The notes beneath the pieces are model-generated. The model did no database searches. It saw only the letters and a list, made by a program, of their open reading frames with translations, and was not told the DNA's origin. 64,000 nucleotides of DNA from assembly GCF_000757485.1 (NCBI RefSeq), contig NZ_JPYO01000007.1, positions 62,001 to 126,000 on the forward strand. Reading direction: 5' to 3'. Both the position numbers and the translations under genes were made by a program. Of the stretch, positions 36,025 to 44,609 are shown piece by piece (position 1 is the first letter of the stretch; each line of letters starts with the position of its first letter). The stretch comes from Achromobacter sp. RTa. Its GTDB lineage: Bacteria > Pseudomonadota > Gammaproteobacteria > Burkholderiales > Burkholderiaceae_B.

Positions 36025-36480
36025 ATGAGCATATACGTTTTTGTCTACGGCACGCTACGCGCCGGCGAAATCAACGACCTGGCCCGGGCCGCCGCCGGAC
36101 GGGGGCTCCCTGCCGCGCGCTACGTGGGCCCGGCCAGCGTGCCGGGCCGCCTGGTGGACTTCGGCGAGTGGCCGGGCCTGATTCCCGTGGAGGATGGCCG
36201 GCGCGTGCGGGGCGATGTTTTCGGGGTGGAACCGGCGCTGCTCGCCCTGATGGATGAAATCGAGGAGTACGACCCCGAAAAACCCGGCTGCTTCGTGCGG
36301 CGCGAGGTCGCCGCCCGCCTGGAGGCCTCCGCAAAAGGGCGGGCGCCGGCCGCCGAGGCGCGATATCTCGCTTGCCAGTACTATCCAATAGATCCGGCCC
36401 TGCGCGGCGCGGCGGTGGATATCGAAGCCGACGACTGGGTCAGTTACCGGCGCGCGCGGCCGGCCCCGCCAGGCCGGTAA
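36025..36480 (+). CDS. gamma-glutamylcyclotransferase-like protein
   Basis: This 151-residue cytosolic protein begins MSIYVFVYGTLRAGE, the YGTLR substrate-binding signature of the GGCT/AIG2 fold, and has the catalytic-type acidic stretch LMDEIEEYDPEKPGC. Such proteins release 5-oxoproline from gamma-glutamyl amines or act on related amides; the substrate is not specified by sequence. It is divergent from clpB, and the FNR-type gene follows about 100 bases later. Confidence 0.87.
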   Translation: MSIYVFVYGTLRAGEINDLARAAAGRGLPAARYVGPASVPGRLVDFGEWPGLIPVEDGRRVRGDVFGVEPALLALMDEIEEYDPEKPGCFVRREVAARLEASAKGRAPAAEARYLACQYYPIDPALRGAAVDIEADDWVSYRRARPAPPGR

Positions 36481-36578
36481 GACGCCCGTAGTAACAACAG
36501 ACTACAATGGAATTTGTCTTCCCGCTTTACACCCATTCCGGCGCTGGTCCGAGCAATGGGCACTATAAAGGTCATCGT

Positions 36579-37307
36579 ATGCAAAAACGGGTTCCCGTTG
36601 CCCCTGATGCCGCCCACTGTTCCACATGCATGCTGGGCCACGTGTGCGTGCCCGTCGGCATGGCTGCCGCTGAAGTGGAAAAGCTCGACGAACTGGTCAA
36701 GGAGCGCGTGCGCCTTGAAAAAGGCAAGCCGCTCTATTCGCTGAACCATCCGCTGGACGCGGTCTACAGCGTGCGGTTCGGCAGCCTCAAGACGCAGCTC
36801 GAAGACGCCACCGGCCAAATCCAGGTCACCGGCTTTCACCTGCCCGGCGAAATCGTCGGCATGGACGGCATGCTCGACGGCAAGCACGTCTCGACCGCCG
36901 TGGCGCTGGAAGATTCCGAGGTTTGCGTGATCCGCCTGTCGGACATCGACCGCGTCGCCACGCACCTGCCGTCCCTGCAGCAGCAGTTCCGCCGCCTGAT
37001 GAGCCGCGAGATCAATCGCTCGCACCAGATGCTGGCGTCGCTGGGCTCCATGCGCTCTGAACAGCGCCTGGCCGCGTTCCTGCTCAATCTGTCGCAGCGC
37101 TACGCCTCGCTGGGCTATTCGTCCACCGAGTTCGTGCTGCGCATGAGCCGCGAAGAGATCGGCAACTATCTCGGCCTGACCCTGGAAACGGTCAGCCGGC
37201 TGTTCTCGCGCTTCGCGCGCGACGGCCTGATCAAGATCAACCAGCGCGAAGTTCGCATCCTGGATCTGCCCGCGCTCAAGCAGCTGCTGGGCCAAGAAGG
37301 CTGCTGA
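36579..37307 (+). CDS. btr: FNR-family oxygen-sensing regulator (Btr-like)
   Basis: This 242-residue CRP/FNR regulator keeps all four cysteines for an oxygen-labile 4Fe-4S cluster: Cys14, Cys17 and Cys23 in CSTCMLGHVC, and Cys116 in DSEVCVIRL. A cyclic-nucleotide-type beta-barrel follows, then the dimer helix and a winged helix with recognition segment GLTLETVSRLFSRF (Glu, Ser, Arg as in FNR). I used ATG 36579 (MQKRVPVAP), with AAAGG upstream, rather than ATG 36507. It would switch genes for low-oxygen growth. The symbol follows the Bordetella homologue. Confidence 0.88.
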   Translation: MQKRVPVAPDAAHCSTCMLGHVCVPVGMAAAEVEKLDELVKERVRLEKGKPLYSLNHPLDAVYSVRFGSLKTQLEDATGQIQVTGFHLPGEIVGMDGMLDGKHVSTAVALEDSEVCVIRLSDIDRVATHLPSLQQQFRRLMSREINRSHQMLASLGSMRSEQRLAAFLLNLSQRYASLGYSSTEFVLRMSREEIGNYLGLTLETVSRLFSRFARDGLIKINQREVRILDLPALKQLLGQEGC

Positions 37308-37321
37308 CCGCCCGCCGCGCC

Positions 37322-38521
37322 ATGCGCCGCGCGCCCGCTTCCCCCATGCGCCAGGCGCGGCCGGGCCGGGCCGCCGTCGCGGCGCGCCGCCTCGCCGCGA
37401 CGCTCGCCCTGGCGGCCTGGCTGGCCCCGATGGCGGCCCGCGCCCAGACTCCCCTGCCCGACCCGTACGACTACGACGAAACCGTGCCCGCGCCCAAGCG
37501 CGCGGCGCCGTTGCGCTGGCAGGCCGTGGAGCTGGGCAAGGCCGGACACCGGTACAAGATGCCGGTCTACGCCAACCGCAAGCTCGACCGCGACGACCTG
37601 CGCGGCATCAAGCACATCATCGTCGTGATCCACGGCGTCAAGCGCGACGCCGACCGCTACTACGAAACCATCGACGAACTGCTCGGGCGCAATCCGCAGC
37701 GCGCGCGCGACACGCTGATCCTGGCGCCCCGCTATTCAGGCGCGATCGACTCGGGTTTCGGCGGCATGGCGGCATGGCGCAAGGCCAGCTGGGAAGACGG
37801 CGAAGACAGCGTGCAGGCCGCCGGACGGCCCGCGCCGGTCAGTTCCTTCCAGGTGCTCGACGACCTGCTGCGCAGCCTGGACGACCGCAAGCGCCTGCCT
37901 GCCCTGGCGGGCATCGTGCTGGCCGGGCATTCGGCCGGCGCGCAACTGGTGCAGCGCTACGCCGTGCTGAACAATGTCGACGGGCCGCTGCGGCGCGACG
38001 GGCTGGCGCTGCGCTACGTCATCGCCAATCCCTCGTCCTACCTGTACCTGACCAACGAACGTCCGCGCCCCGACGGCAAGGGTTACGCGCCCTACGAACG
38101 CGGCATCTGCCCGACGTACAACCAGTACAAGTACGGCCCCGACAAGCTGCCCTCCTACACGCGCGAAACCGACGAATCGCGCCTGTTCGTGCGCTACGCG
38201 GCCCGCGACGTCACCTATCTGCTGGGCGGCGCGGACAACAACCCCGAGCATCGCCTGCTCGACAAGACCTGCGGGGCCGAAGCCCAGGGCGCGACGCGGC
38301 TAGCCCGCGGTGTGGGCTACGCGCAATACGAATACCTGCTGGCCGGACGCGGCGCCAAGCCCGTGCCGCTGCACCGGCGCGCCTACGAAGTCACGGGCGT
38401 CGGACACGACAACAAAGGCATGTTCGGCTCGGTCTGCGGCGCGCGCGCGCTGCTGGGCGAAGACGCCAGGACGGCCGATGGCGCGGCGCCCTGCGAGGCC
38501 GTCAAGCCGCGCGCAAAGTAA
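37322..38521 (+). CDS. exported alpha/beta-hydrolase-fold protein
   Basis: This protein of up to 399 residues has a twin-arginine-rich or Sec-type leader (ARRLAATLALAAWLAPMAARA) and an alpha/beta-hydrolase core: IIVVIHGVKRDAD at the oxyanion strand, LAGHSAGAQLVQ with nucleophile Ser204, and a late histidine in TGVGHDNKGMFGS. It is probably periplasmic. Starts at 37322 and 37346 are both possible. The gene comes 14 bases after the FNR-type gene, and its substrate is unknown; the family is usually annotated as a hypothetical hydrolase. Confidence 0.8.
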   Translation: MRRAPASPMRQARPGRAAVAARRLAATLALAAWLAPMAARAQTPLPDPYDYDETVPAPKRAAPLRWQAVELGKAGHRYKMPVYANRKLDRDDLRGIKHIIVVIHGVKRDADRYYETIDELLGRNPQRARDTLILAPRYSGAIDSGFGGMAAWRKASWEDGEDSVQAAGRPAPVSSFQVLDDLLRSLDDRKRLPALAGIVLAGHSAGAQLVQRYAVLNNVDGPLRRDGLALRYVIANPSSYLYLTNERPRPDGKGYAPYERGICPTYNQYKYGPDKLPSYTRETDESRLFVRYAARDVTYLLGGADNNPEHRLLDKTCGAEAQGATRLARGVGYAQYEYLLAGRGAKPVPLHRRAYEVTGVGHDNKGMFGSVCGARALLGEDARTADGAAPCEAVKPRAK

Positions 38522-38576
38522 GGCCGCCGCTCGCCCCCTCCAACGGCAGGCCCACGGGAAACAGCTGATTTTTCGC

Positions 38577-38621
38577 TTGACACGCCAGCCGCGCCGGCTT
38601 AATACTTAACCATATGGTTAA
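38577..38621 (+). promoter_or_regulatory. arsR-type promoter and perfect palindromic operator over the start codon
   Basis: TTGACA (38577-38582) and a weak -10 TAATAC (38600-38605) are 17 bases apart. They are followed at once by TTAACCATATGGTTAA (38606-38621), a perfect 16-base palindrome. The ATG at 38614 is inside the palindrome, and transcription would start only a few bases before it. The message would be nearly leaderless and the regulator would bind its own start codon. Confidence 0.75.
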
Positions 38622-39066
38622 CTTTAACGACGACACGCTCGACGGCATCTTCGCGGCGCTGGCCGACGGCACGCGGCGCCGGGTGCTGGCCGACCTGGAA
38701 CAAGGCGCGGCTTCGGTCAGCGAGCTGGCCCGCCCGCACGCCATGTCCCTGCCCGCGTTCATGAAACACCTGCGGGTGCTGGAAGACGCCGGCCTGATCG
38801 CGCGCGCCAAGGATGGCCGCGTGGTGAATTGCACCCTGTCGCCGGAACCGATGCAGGCCGCGTCCGACTGGCTGGCCCGCTACGAAAGGTTCTGGAACGG
38901 GCAGCTGGATTCGCTGGCGCGGTACCTGTACCACGAGGAGGAGATCCATCCATGGAAGACCGACACACCCCGCAAGCAGCCGCCCCCATCGAGCTCCGGC
39001 TCAAGCGGCGCTTCGACGCCCCCGTCGAACGCGTCTGGCGCGCCTGGACGGACCCGCAAGCGCTGA
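38614..39066 (+). CDS. ArsR-family transcriptional regulator
   Basis: Residues 1-105 form a normal ArsR winged helix (IFAALADGTRRRVLADLEQG; VSELARPHAMSLPAFMKHLR; LEDAGLIARAKDGRVV) without obvious metal-binding cysteines, so it is likely of the non-metal subgroup paired with AHSA1 proteins. The reading frame continues for another 45 residues in low-complexity sequence (PRKQPPPSSSGSSGASTPPS) and overlaps the next gene by 115 bases. Usual family length is about 110 residues, so the tail looks like read-through of the frame rather than a domain. It probably represses itself and the AHSA1 gene. Confidence 0.88.
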   Translation: MVNFNDDTLDGIFAALADGTRRRVLADLEQGAASVSELARPHAMSLPAFMKHLRVLEDAGLIARAKDGRVVNCTLSPEPMQAASDWLARYERFWNGQLDSLARYLYHEEEIHPWKTDTPRKQPPPSSSGSSGASTPPSNASGAPGRTRKR

Positions 39067-39416
39067 TGCGCTGGTTCGGCCCCGCCGAGACCCGGCGGGT
39101 GCTGGTGGCCGAAACCGACGTGCGCGTGGGCGGCGCCTACGTGGTCGGATTCTCCACCGAGGACGGGCTGGAACATCACGCCAGCGGCCACTACCGCGAA
39201 GTCGAGCCGCAACGCCGGCTGGTCTTCACCTGGGCCTGGCGCGACACGCCCGCCGAGGTTTCCCTGATCACCCTGGAATTCACCCCTGCGGGCGGCGGCA
39301 CCGAGCTTGCCTTCCTGCAGACCCCGTTCGTCGACCAGGCCACCCGCGACAGCCACGACCATGGCTGGTCGGGCGCGATGGAGCGGCTGGCGGGCCACCT
39401 GGCGGACACGGCTTGA
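38952..39416 (+). CDS. AHSA1/SRPBCC-domain protein
   Basis: This 154-residue protein has the Activator-of-Hsp90-homologue-1-like SRPBCC fold: IELRLKRRFDAPVERVWRAW, PQALMRWFGPAET and the late HDHGWSGAMERLAGHL. The ATG at 38952 is preceded by GAGGAGGAGA, which also encodes three glutamates of the upstream ArsR protein, so the two genes are translationally coupled and overlap by 115 bases. ArsR-AHSA1 pairs are common in proteobacteria; the ligand is usually unknown. Confidence 0.88.
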   Translation: MEDRHTPQAAAPIELRLKRRFDAPVERVWRAWTDPQALMRWFGPAETRRVLVAETDVRVGGAYVVGFSTEDGLEHHASGHYREVEPQRRLVFTWAWRDTPAEVSLITLEFTPAGGGTELAFLQTPFVDQATRDSHDHGWSGAMERLAGHLADTA

Positions 39417-39464
39417 GCCGGTCCGCCCTACCGGGCCGCCAGGCCCGCACCAGAGGAGCCGCAG

Positions 39465-40163
39465 ATGCAAACCGATCATCCTGTCGTATCCCAGGCGCAA
39501 TGGGACGCCGCGCGCGAGGCGTTCCTGCGCCGCGAGAAAGAACTGACCCGGGCCCAGGACGCGCTGGCGCGCGACCGGCTGGCCCTGCCCTGGGTCAAGG
39601 TGGAAAAGCCGTACCGTTTCAAGGGCCCGGACGGTCCCCTCGCCCTGGCCGACCTGTTCCAGGGACGGCGCCAACTCATCGTCTACCACTTCATGTTCGA
39701 CCCGGACTGGGAGGAAGGCTGCGTGGGTTGCTCGTTCCTGGCGGACCATATGGAGGGCGCCCTGATGCACCTGCGCCGGCACGACGTGACGGTGGCGGCC
39801 GTTTCACGCGCGCCCTACGTCAAGCTGGACGCGTTCAAGAGGCGGATGGGCTGGCGCTTCGATTGGTATTCGTCCCATGGCGGCGATTTCAATTTCGACC
39901 TGCGGGCCTCGGTGCCCAAGGCCGACGGCGGCGTCGAGGAACGCTCGGGCGCCAGCGCCTTCTTCCGCGATCCGGACGGCGAGATCTTCCACACCTATTC
40001 GACCTTCGAACGCGGCGTCGAACGGCTGGCGGGCGCGTACAACTACCTGGAGCTGGCGCCGCTGGGCCGCAACGAAAACGGCCCCCACTTCAACCTGGGC
40101 GACTGGGTCCGGCACCATGACCGCTACGACAACGCGCGGCAGGCCTGCCACGCCTGCGGCTGA
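39465..40163 (+). CDS. DUF899 thioredoxin-fold protein
   Basis: This 232-residue cytosolic protein is a DUF899 member, a thioredoxin-like fold: LIVYHFMFDPDWEEGCVGCS holds a Cys-x-x-Cys near residue 88, and GASAFFRDPDGEIFHTYSTF and the C-terminal RHHDRYDNA are family marks. The function of DUF899 is not established. It follows the AHSA1 gene by 48 bases and may be part of the ArsR-controlled unit. Confidence 0.87.
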   Translation: MQTDHPVVSQAQWDAAREAFLRREKELTRAQDALARDRLALPWVKVEKPYRFKGPDGPLALADLFQGRRQLIVYHFMFDPDWEEGCVGCSFLADHMEGALMHLRRHDVTVAAVSRAPYVKLDAFKRRMGWRFDWYSSHGGDFNFDLRASVPKADGGVEERSGASAFFRDPDGEIFHTYSTFERGVERLAGAYNYLELAPLGRNENGPHFNLGDWVRHHDRYDNARQACHACG

Positions 40164-40563
40164 CGCCGCGCCACGCGCCGGCGCCGGTGCGGCCGGCCTG
40201 TGGCTGGCCTGCATGGCGGCGATGGCGGCGGGGTTGTGGATCGACACGCTGCGCACGCCCGCCGCCTTGCTCGCGAGCGAATGCGCGGCCCCGGCCAGCC
40301 TGGCGGAAATGGCGTGGCGGCATGCGTCGCTGATGCCGGCAAGCAGCATCGCCATGCTGGCCGCGGCGCTGGCGCCCTGGCCGCGCGCTCCCGCGCTCGG
40401 GGCACGCCTGGCCTGCGCGGTATCCATGAGCGTAGGCATGCTCGCCGGCGCGCAGCTGGGCATGCTGGCGGCCCTGCCGCTGGGCGTTGCGCCGTTTGCC
40501 GGCATGGTGGCGGGAATGGCGGCCGGCATGGCCGTCGCGCTGCCGGCGGTAGGCTCGCCTTAG
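40117..40563 (+). CDS. small hydrophobic membrane protein
   Basis: This predicted 148-residue protein overlaps the end of the DUF899 gene by 47 bases. After a short polar N-terminus (TATTTRGRPATPAADAAPRA) it has about four hydrophobic segments rich in Ala, Gly and Met, including LWLACMAAMAAGLW and MLAALPLGVAPFAGMVAG, so an inner-membrane protein is likely. I recognise no family. The long overlap and weak start make the exact start uncertain; translation may be coupled to DUF899. Confidence 0.5.
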   Translation: MTATTTRGRPATPAADAAPRAGAGAAGLWLACMAAMAAGLWIDTLRTPAALLASECAAPASLAEMAWRHASLMPASSIAMLAAALAPWPRAPALGARLACAVSMSVGMLAGAQLGMLAALPLGVAPFAGMVAGMAAGMAVALPAVGSP

Positions 40564-40575
40564 GGCCTGCCGGGG

Positions 40576-40911
40576 TTAGCGCCGCGCGCCGGTCAATGGG
40601 CGCGGCGCGGGCGCGGCGGGCTCGAGCGGCACAGCCAGCGGGACCTGGATTTCCAGCGCGGAAGCGGGCTGGGCCACGCATGGCAGGATCCAGCCGTCTT
40701 CCTTCTCGTCGCGTGACAGCCCCGGCCATTCGATGCCGTACACGACGGATCCGTCCAGCATCAGACACATGCAGGCGCGGCAGGTGCCGTTGCGGCAAGA
40801 GCTTGGCAGCTTGATGCCCGCGGCCTGCGCCGCCAACAGCACGGACGTGCCGGCTGGCGCATCGAAGCGCATGCCGGAAGGCTGCAGCAGGACCGGAAAA
40901 GACTTGGACAT
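40576..40911 (-). CDS. 2Fe-2S plant-type ferredoxin-like protein
   Basis: This 111-residue protein has the plant-type [2Fe-2S] pattern C-x4-C-x2-C-x30-C (Cys39, Cys44, Cys47, Cys78) in SCRNGTCRACMC and GWILPCVAQP, with an additional Cys49. It would carry electrons in the cytosol. The C-terminal 20 residues are a Pro/Ala-rich tail. It lies 19 bases behind the Nudix gene on the same strand. Confidence 0.88.
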   Translation of the reverse strand: MSKSFPVLLQPSGMRFDAPAGTSVLLAAQAAGIKLPSSCRNGTCRACMCLMLDGSVVYGIEWPGLSRDEKEDGWILPCVAQPASALEIQVPLAVPLEPAAPAPRPLTGARR

Positions 40912-40930
40912 GGCGAAAGGACGGCGCGCC

Positions 40931-41518
40931 TCAGGCGGCGTTGCCCTGCCAGTCGAGCTGCCATGCGCCGGACAGCACGTTCTGCATCCACAGCACGCAG
41001 GTCAGGGTCTTGGCGTCGGTGACTTCGCCCTTGCGGCACGCCTCGACCAGCTCTTCGGGGCGCGCGCTGGCCACGTCCAGGAATTCGTCCTGGTCCAGCT
41101 GGCGGGGGCCGGGGCGCAAGTCTCGCGCGAAAAAGATGTGAATGATTTCCGTGGAATAGGCGATGGCCAGGTGCAAGACGCCGGCATGCGCCCACTGGCC
41201 GGCCGTATAGCCCGTTTCCTCGAGCAGTTCGCGCTTGCCGCACACGAGCGGGTCTTCGCCCGGGTCGAGCTTGCCCGCGGGGAACTCCGTCATGACGCGT
41301 CCGATGGGGTAGCGGTATTGCCGTTCGAGCAGGACCCGGCCGTCGTCCAGCAGCGGGATCACCACGACGGCCCCCGGATGCACCACGTATTCGCGTATTG
41401 CCGTATTGCCATTGGGCAGGCTCACCGTGTCGCGGCGGACCTTCAGGAAGCTGCCGTCGTAAGGCGCCTCGCTGGCGACGAGTTTTTCAACGAGATGGGA
41501 ATCGGGTTTGTCGGTCAT
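40931..41518 (-). CDS. Nudix hydrolase (ADP-ribose pyrophosphatase-like)
   Basis: This 195-residue enzyme has a full Nudix box from GKLDPGEDPLVCGKRELL into EETGY, and an upstream segment VVVIPLLDDGRVLLERQYRY typical of ADP-ribose/ADP-sugar pyrophosphatases of the NudF type. The ATG at 41518 (MTDKPDSHLVEKLVASE) is preferred to one eight codons upstream. It precedes the ferredoxin gene in what looks like a two-gene operon. Confidence 0.9.
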   Translation of the reverse strand: MTDKPDSHLVEKLVASEAPYDGSFLKVRRDTVSLPNGNTAIREYVVHPGAVVVIPLLDDGRVLLERQYRYPIGRVMTEFPAGKLDPGEDPLVCGKRELLEETGYTAGQWAHAGVLHLAIAYSTEIIHIFFARDLRPGPRQLDQDEFLDVASARPEELVEACRKGEVTDAKTLTCVLWMQNVLSGAWQLDWQGNAA

Positions 41519-41600
41519 GACGGGTTCCTGGGCCTGGCGCAACGCGCGGGCCGCGTGGGCCCGCGAGGATCATGCAGCTTACCATCGCCGCGATGACGCC

Positions 41601-42854
41601 TCAGCCGAACTTGCGGCGGGCATCCAGCGCCAGGCCGGCCCCGATGCTGCCGAACAGGTCGCCCTCGACGCTGCGCGCGTCCGGCACCAGCGCCGACACC
41701 GCCTCGCGCAGGCGCGGCACGCGGCTCGAGCCCCCGGTGAAGAACACGGTGTCCACGTCCGCCGTCGCCACGCCGGCGTCGCGCATCAGCGCGCCCACCG
41801 TGGATTCGACCTTCTCGATCAGGCGGCCCACGCAGGCGTCGAACGACGGCCGCGTCACATCCACGCCCAGGTCGGGCGCAACGCGCGACAGATCGATCCG
41901 CGCGGCGGACGTTTCCGACAGAGCGATCTTGGCTTCTTCCACCTGCACCGCCACCCAGTGGCCGGCGCGCTCCTTGACGAGATTGAGCAGCAGATCGATT
42001 TTCTCGCGGTCGCCGGCCTCGGCCCGGATGAAGGCGAAGTGCTCGGCCGCCTTGCGGGTGTACGCCTGGTTGATGGTGTGCCAGCAAGCCAGGTTGCCAT
42101 ATTGCGTGGACGGCACGTCCTTGCCGCTGCGCAGCTGGCTGCCCAGCCCGAGCAAGGGCATCACGTGACCCAGGCTGAGCTGCTTGTCGAAATCCACCCC
42201 GCCGATGTGCACGCCGCCATAGGCCAGGATATCGTCGCGCCGGTCGGCCTTGGCAGCCCGGCCGGGCCCCAGGCGGATCAACGAGAAGTCCGAGGTGCCG
42301 CCGCCGATGTCGATGACCAGCACCAGCTCTTCACGGTCGATCTGCGATTCATAATCGAACGCCGCGGCCAGGGGCTCGAACTGGAATTCGATGTCGGTGA
42401 AGCCGACGCTGCGGGCGATCTCGCCCAGCGTATCCTGCGCCGTCTGGTCGGCGGCGGGGTTGTCGTCCACGAAAAACACCGGCCGGCCCAGCACCGCGCG
42501 GGTGAAACCCCGGCCCGCGGCGGTCTCGGCGCGTTGCTTCAGTTCGGCGATGAACCGGGTCAACAGGACGCGGAATGGAATCGAACGGCCCTGGACTTCC
42601 GTCGAGCCGTCGATGAGCGAGCTGCCCAGCAGGCTTTTCATCGAACGCATCAGGCGCCCGTCGTAACCCGCCAGGTAATCGGAGATGGCCGCGCGGCCAT
42701 AGCTGACCTCGGCGTCTTCGTCGTGGAAGAAAATGGCCGAGGGCAAGGTGGTCTTGCCGTCTTCCAGGGCGAGGAGCGCGGGTTGGCCGGCACGGCTCCA
42801 GCCCACGGTGGAATTGGACGTGCCGAAATCGACGCCGCATGCGGTGGAAATCAT
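41601..42854 (-). CDS. yegD: Hsp70-family protein, YegD-like
   Basis: This 417-residue protein has the actin-like ATPase fold of Hsp70: CGVDFGTSNSTVGWSR (phosphate 1), LVIDIGGGTSDFSLIRLG (phosphate 2) and VFFTGGSSRVPRLREAV (adenosine motif). The C-terminal peptide-binding domain of DnaK is missing, as in E. coli YegD, so a classical folding cycle is unlikely. It is transcribed from the same strand as the downstream Nudix and ferredoxin genes, 82 bases away. Confidence 0.88.
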   Translation of the reverse strand: MISTACGVDFGTSNSTVGWSRAGQPALLALEDGKTTLPSAIFFHDEDAEVSYGRAAISDYLAGYDGRLMRSMKSLLGSSLIDGSTEVQGRSIPFRVLLTRFIAELKQRAETAAGRGFTRAVLGRPVFFVDDNPAADQTAQDTLGEIARSVGFTDIEFQFEPLAAAFDYESQIDREELVLVIDIGGGTSDFSLIRLGPGRAAKADRRDDILAYGGVHIGGVDFDKQLSLGHVMPLLGLGSQLRSGKDVPSTQYGNLACWHTINQAYTRKAAEHFAFIRAEAGDREKIDLLLNLVKERAGHWVAVQVEEAKIALSETSAARIDLSRVAPDLGVDVTRPSFDACVGRLIEKVESTVGALMRDAGVATADVDTVFFTGGSSRVPRLREAVSALVPDARSVEGDLFGSIGAGLALDARRKFG

Positions 42855-42932
42855 GGAAACTCTGGAACTGAAGCAAAACGGCGCACAAGTGTACCCGCTT
42901 CGGCTCCCGCCCCTTGCGAGGCCCCGCCGCCC

Positions 42933-44138
42933 CTACCCCGCGGGCCGCGCCAGCGCCTTGGCGGTAAAGGCCAGGGTCAGCGCCGCCACCGCCAGGCCGG
43001 CCGCGAAGCCCCCGGCATAGCCCGCGTAGGCCGCCAGCCCCGTCATCAGGGACGAAGTCAGGATCTCGCCCAGGTCCCGCGCGCTCTGGACTGCGGTCAT
43101 GTCGGTTCCCGCCTGCTCCCCGCGGCGCGCGAAACGCATGGCCAACGTCATCAAGGCCACCGACGCCGCCCCCGCGCCGAAAGAGCCCAGCGCCTGCGCC
43201 GCGTAGGCCAGCCCCGCCTGCCCGGGCGCCCAGCCCTGCGCCTGCGCCAGCCAGCCCAGCGCGGCCGCGCCGGAGGCCGCCAGGCCCAGCGCCAACGCGG
43301 CGCGCGCGCCCAGTCTGCCGATCAGCCACGCGCCCCCGCCGCAGCCCAGCAGCACGGTGACGACCCCGCCCGCCATGCCGATGCGGCCCACGTCTTCGAC
43401 CCGCCAGCCGGCGTCCACCAGGAACAGCTTGGACAGGCCGTAGCCCGCCACCGCCGTCATGGCCGACAGGAAAGCGGCCGCCGCCAGCGCCCAGGCGCCC
43501 GGCCGGCGGATGAATCCCGCCAGCGTGGCGCGCGGCCGGGCGGACGGCGCGGCGGCTTCCGTCTCGCGCCAGGCCGAGGCCAGCAGCAGGCTGAACGCGA
43601 CGGCGGCGGCGAGCACGGCGACGGCGCCCGTCTGGCCGATGTAGCCCGTCATGATCAGGCAGCCCGGGCCGCCAAAGAAGAAGCCCATCATCGTGCCGCC
43701 TACTTGCGCCGCATTCGCCCGCGCCAGGGCCTGGCCTTCGAAACGCTCCGCGGTCAGGCCGTCGGTGGCGATGTCCTGGGTGGCGCTGGCCAGCGAAGCC
43801 ACGGCCATCAAGGCAACCACCCAGGCCGCGCTCGCCGACGAGATGCCCAGCAGCGCCAAGCCCGACAGGCAGGCCAGCACGACCGTCTGCAGCGGAACGA
43901 TCCAGCTGCGCCGCCGCCCCATCGCCGGATTCCAGCGGTTGTCCACCACCGGCGCCCACAGGAACTTCAGGACCCATGGCAGGCCCACCAGCGGCAGCCA
44001 GGCCAGCGCATGCAGGTCCGCGCCGTCGCGGCGCAGCAGCGTGGGCAAAGCCTCCATCGCAACGCCCAGAGGAATGCCCTGTGAAAAATACAGGGCGGTG
44101 ATCATCAGGAACAAGCGTCCGTTTGCCTTGGGGTGCAT
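42933..44138 (-). CDS. MFS transporter, AmpG/RhtX-FptX type siderophore permease
   Basis: This is a 401-residue, 12-helix major-facilitator protein. LYFSQGIPLGVAMEALPTLL and SLASATQDIATDGLTAERFE resemble the AmpG/RhtX-FptX branch, whose members carry ferri-siderophores or muropeptides across the inner membrane. Because it is the last gene of an operon with a TonB-dependent siderophore receptor and is two bases behind the cupin gene, siderophore uptake is the better guess. The exact siderophore is unknown. Confidence 0.83.
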   Translation of the reverse strand: MHPKANGRLFLMITALYFSQGIPLGVAMEALPTLLRRDGADLHALAWLPLVGLPWVLKFLWAPVVDNRWNPAMGRRRSWIVPLQTVVLACLSGLALLGISSASAAWVVALMAVASLASATQDIATDGLTAERFEGQALARANAAQVGGTMMGFFFGGPGCLIMTGYIGQTGAVAVLAAAVAFSLLLASAWRETEAAAPSARPRATLAGFIRRPGAWALAAAAFLSAMTAVAGYGLSKLFLVDAGWRVEDVGRIGMAGGVVTVLLGCGGGAWLIGRLGARAALALGLAASGAAALGWLAQAQGWAPGQAGLAYAAQALGSFGAGAASVALMTLAMRFARRGEQAGTDMTAVQSARDLGEILTSSLMTGLAAYAGYAGGFAAGLAVAALTLAFTAKALARPAG

Positions 44139-44140
44139 CG

Positions 44141-44560
44141 TCAGGATTCCAGTTGCGGTTGCGCCGCCGCGCGGCGATGTTCGCTGCCGTGGCCCGGCGT
44201 CACGAACAGGATTTTTCCGGGACAGGCAATGTGCAGGCGGTGCCACACGCCGCGCGGCACCACGGCGCAGCGCCGGGTGTCCAGCAACACGTCGGTTTCC
44301 GCCCCGCCCTCGTCCGCGAGCGTCAGCACCACGCGGCCTTCCAGCACGCACAGCATTTCCTCGCCGGCCGGGTGGCGCTCCCACACGTCGCCGTGCACGT
44401 CGGCATCGCTGGTCACGGCCTTGACGCCGACCAGCCAGCCTTCGCCGGGCGACAGGCTCCGGCGCCTGCCGATCTCGCGCAGGGCGCCGTCGTTGCCCAG
44501 CGCCATGAAATGGTCGAGCCAGTCGAAGACCGGCGGTATCGGATGGTGTTCTGTCTTCAT
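44141..44560 (-). CDS. cupin-domain protein
   Basis: This 139-residue cytosolic protein has a single cupin barrel. The first motif region GDVWERHPAGEEMLCVLEGR and the second RGVWHRLHIACPG keep histidine and glutamate positions that can bind a metal. It lies between the TonB receptor and the MFS permease genes of a siderophore-type operon, with two-base spacing to the permease, so it may act on the imported ligand, for example in iron release or sensing. That role is inference. Confidence 0.82.
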   Translation of the reverse strand: MKTEHHPIPPVFDWLDHFMALGNDGALREIGRRRSLSPGEGWLVGVKAVTSDADVHGDVWERHPAGEEMLCVLEGRVVLTLADEGGAETDVLLDTRRCAVVPRGVWHRLHIACPGKILFVTPGHGSEHRRAAAQPQLES

Positions 44561-44609
44561 CGGAATGCCTCCTTGGGGTGGCGGCGGGCGCCACGCCCGC
44601 CGCTGTCGT

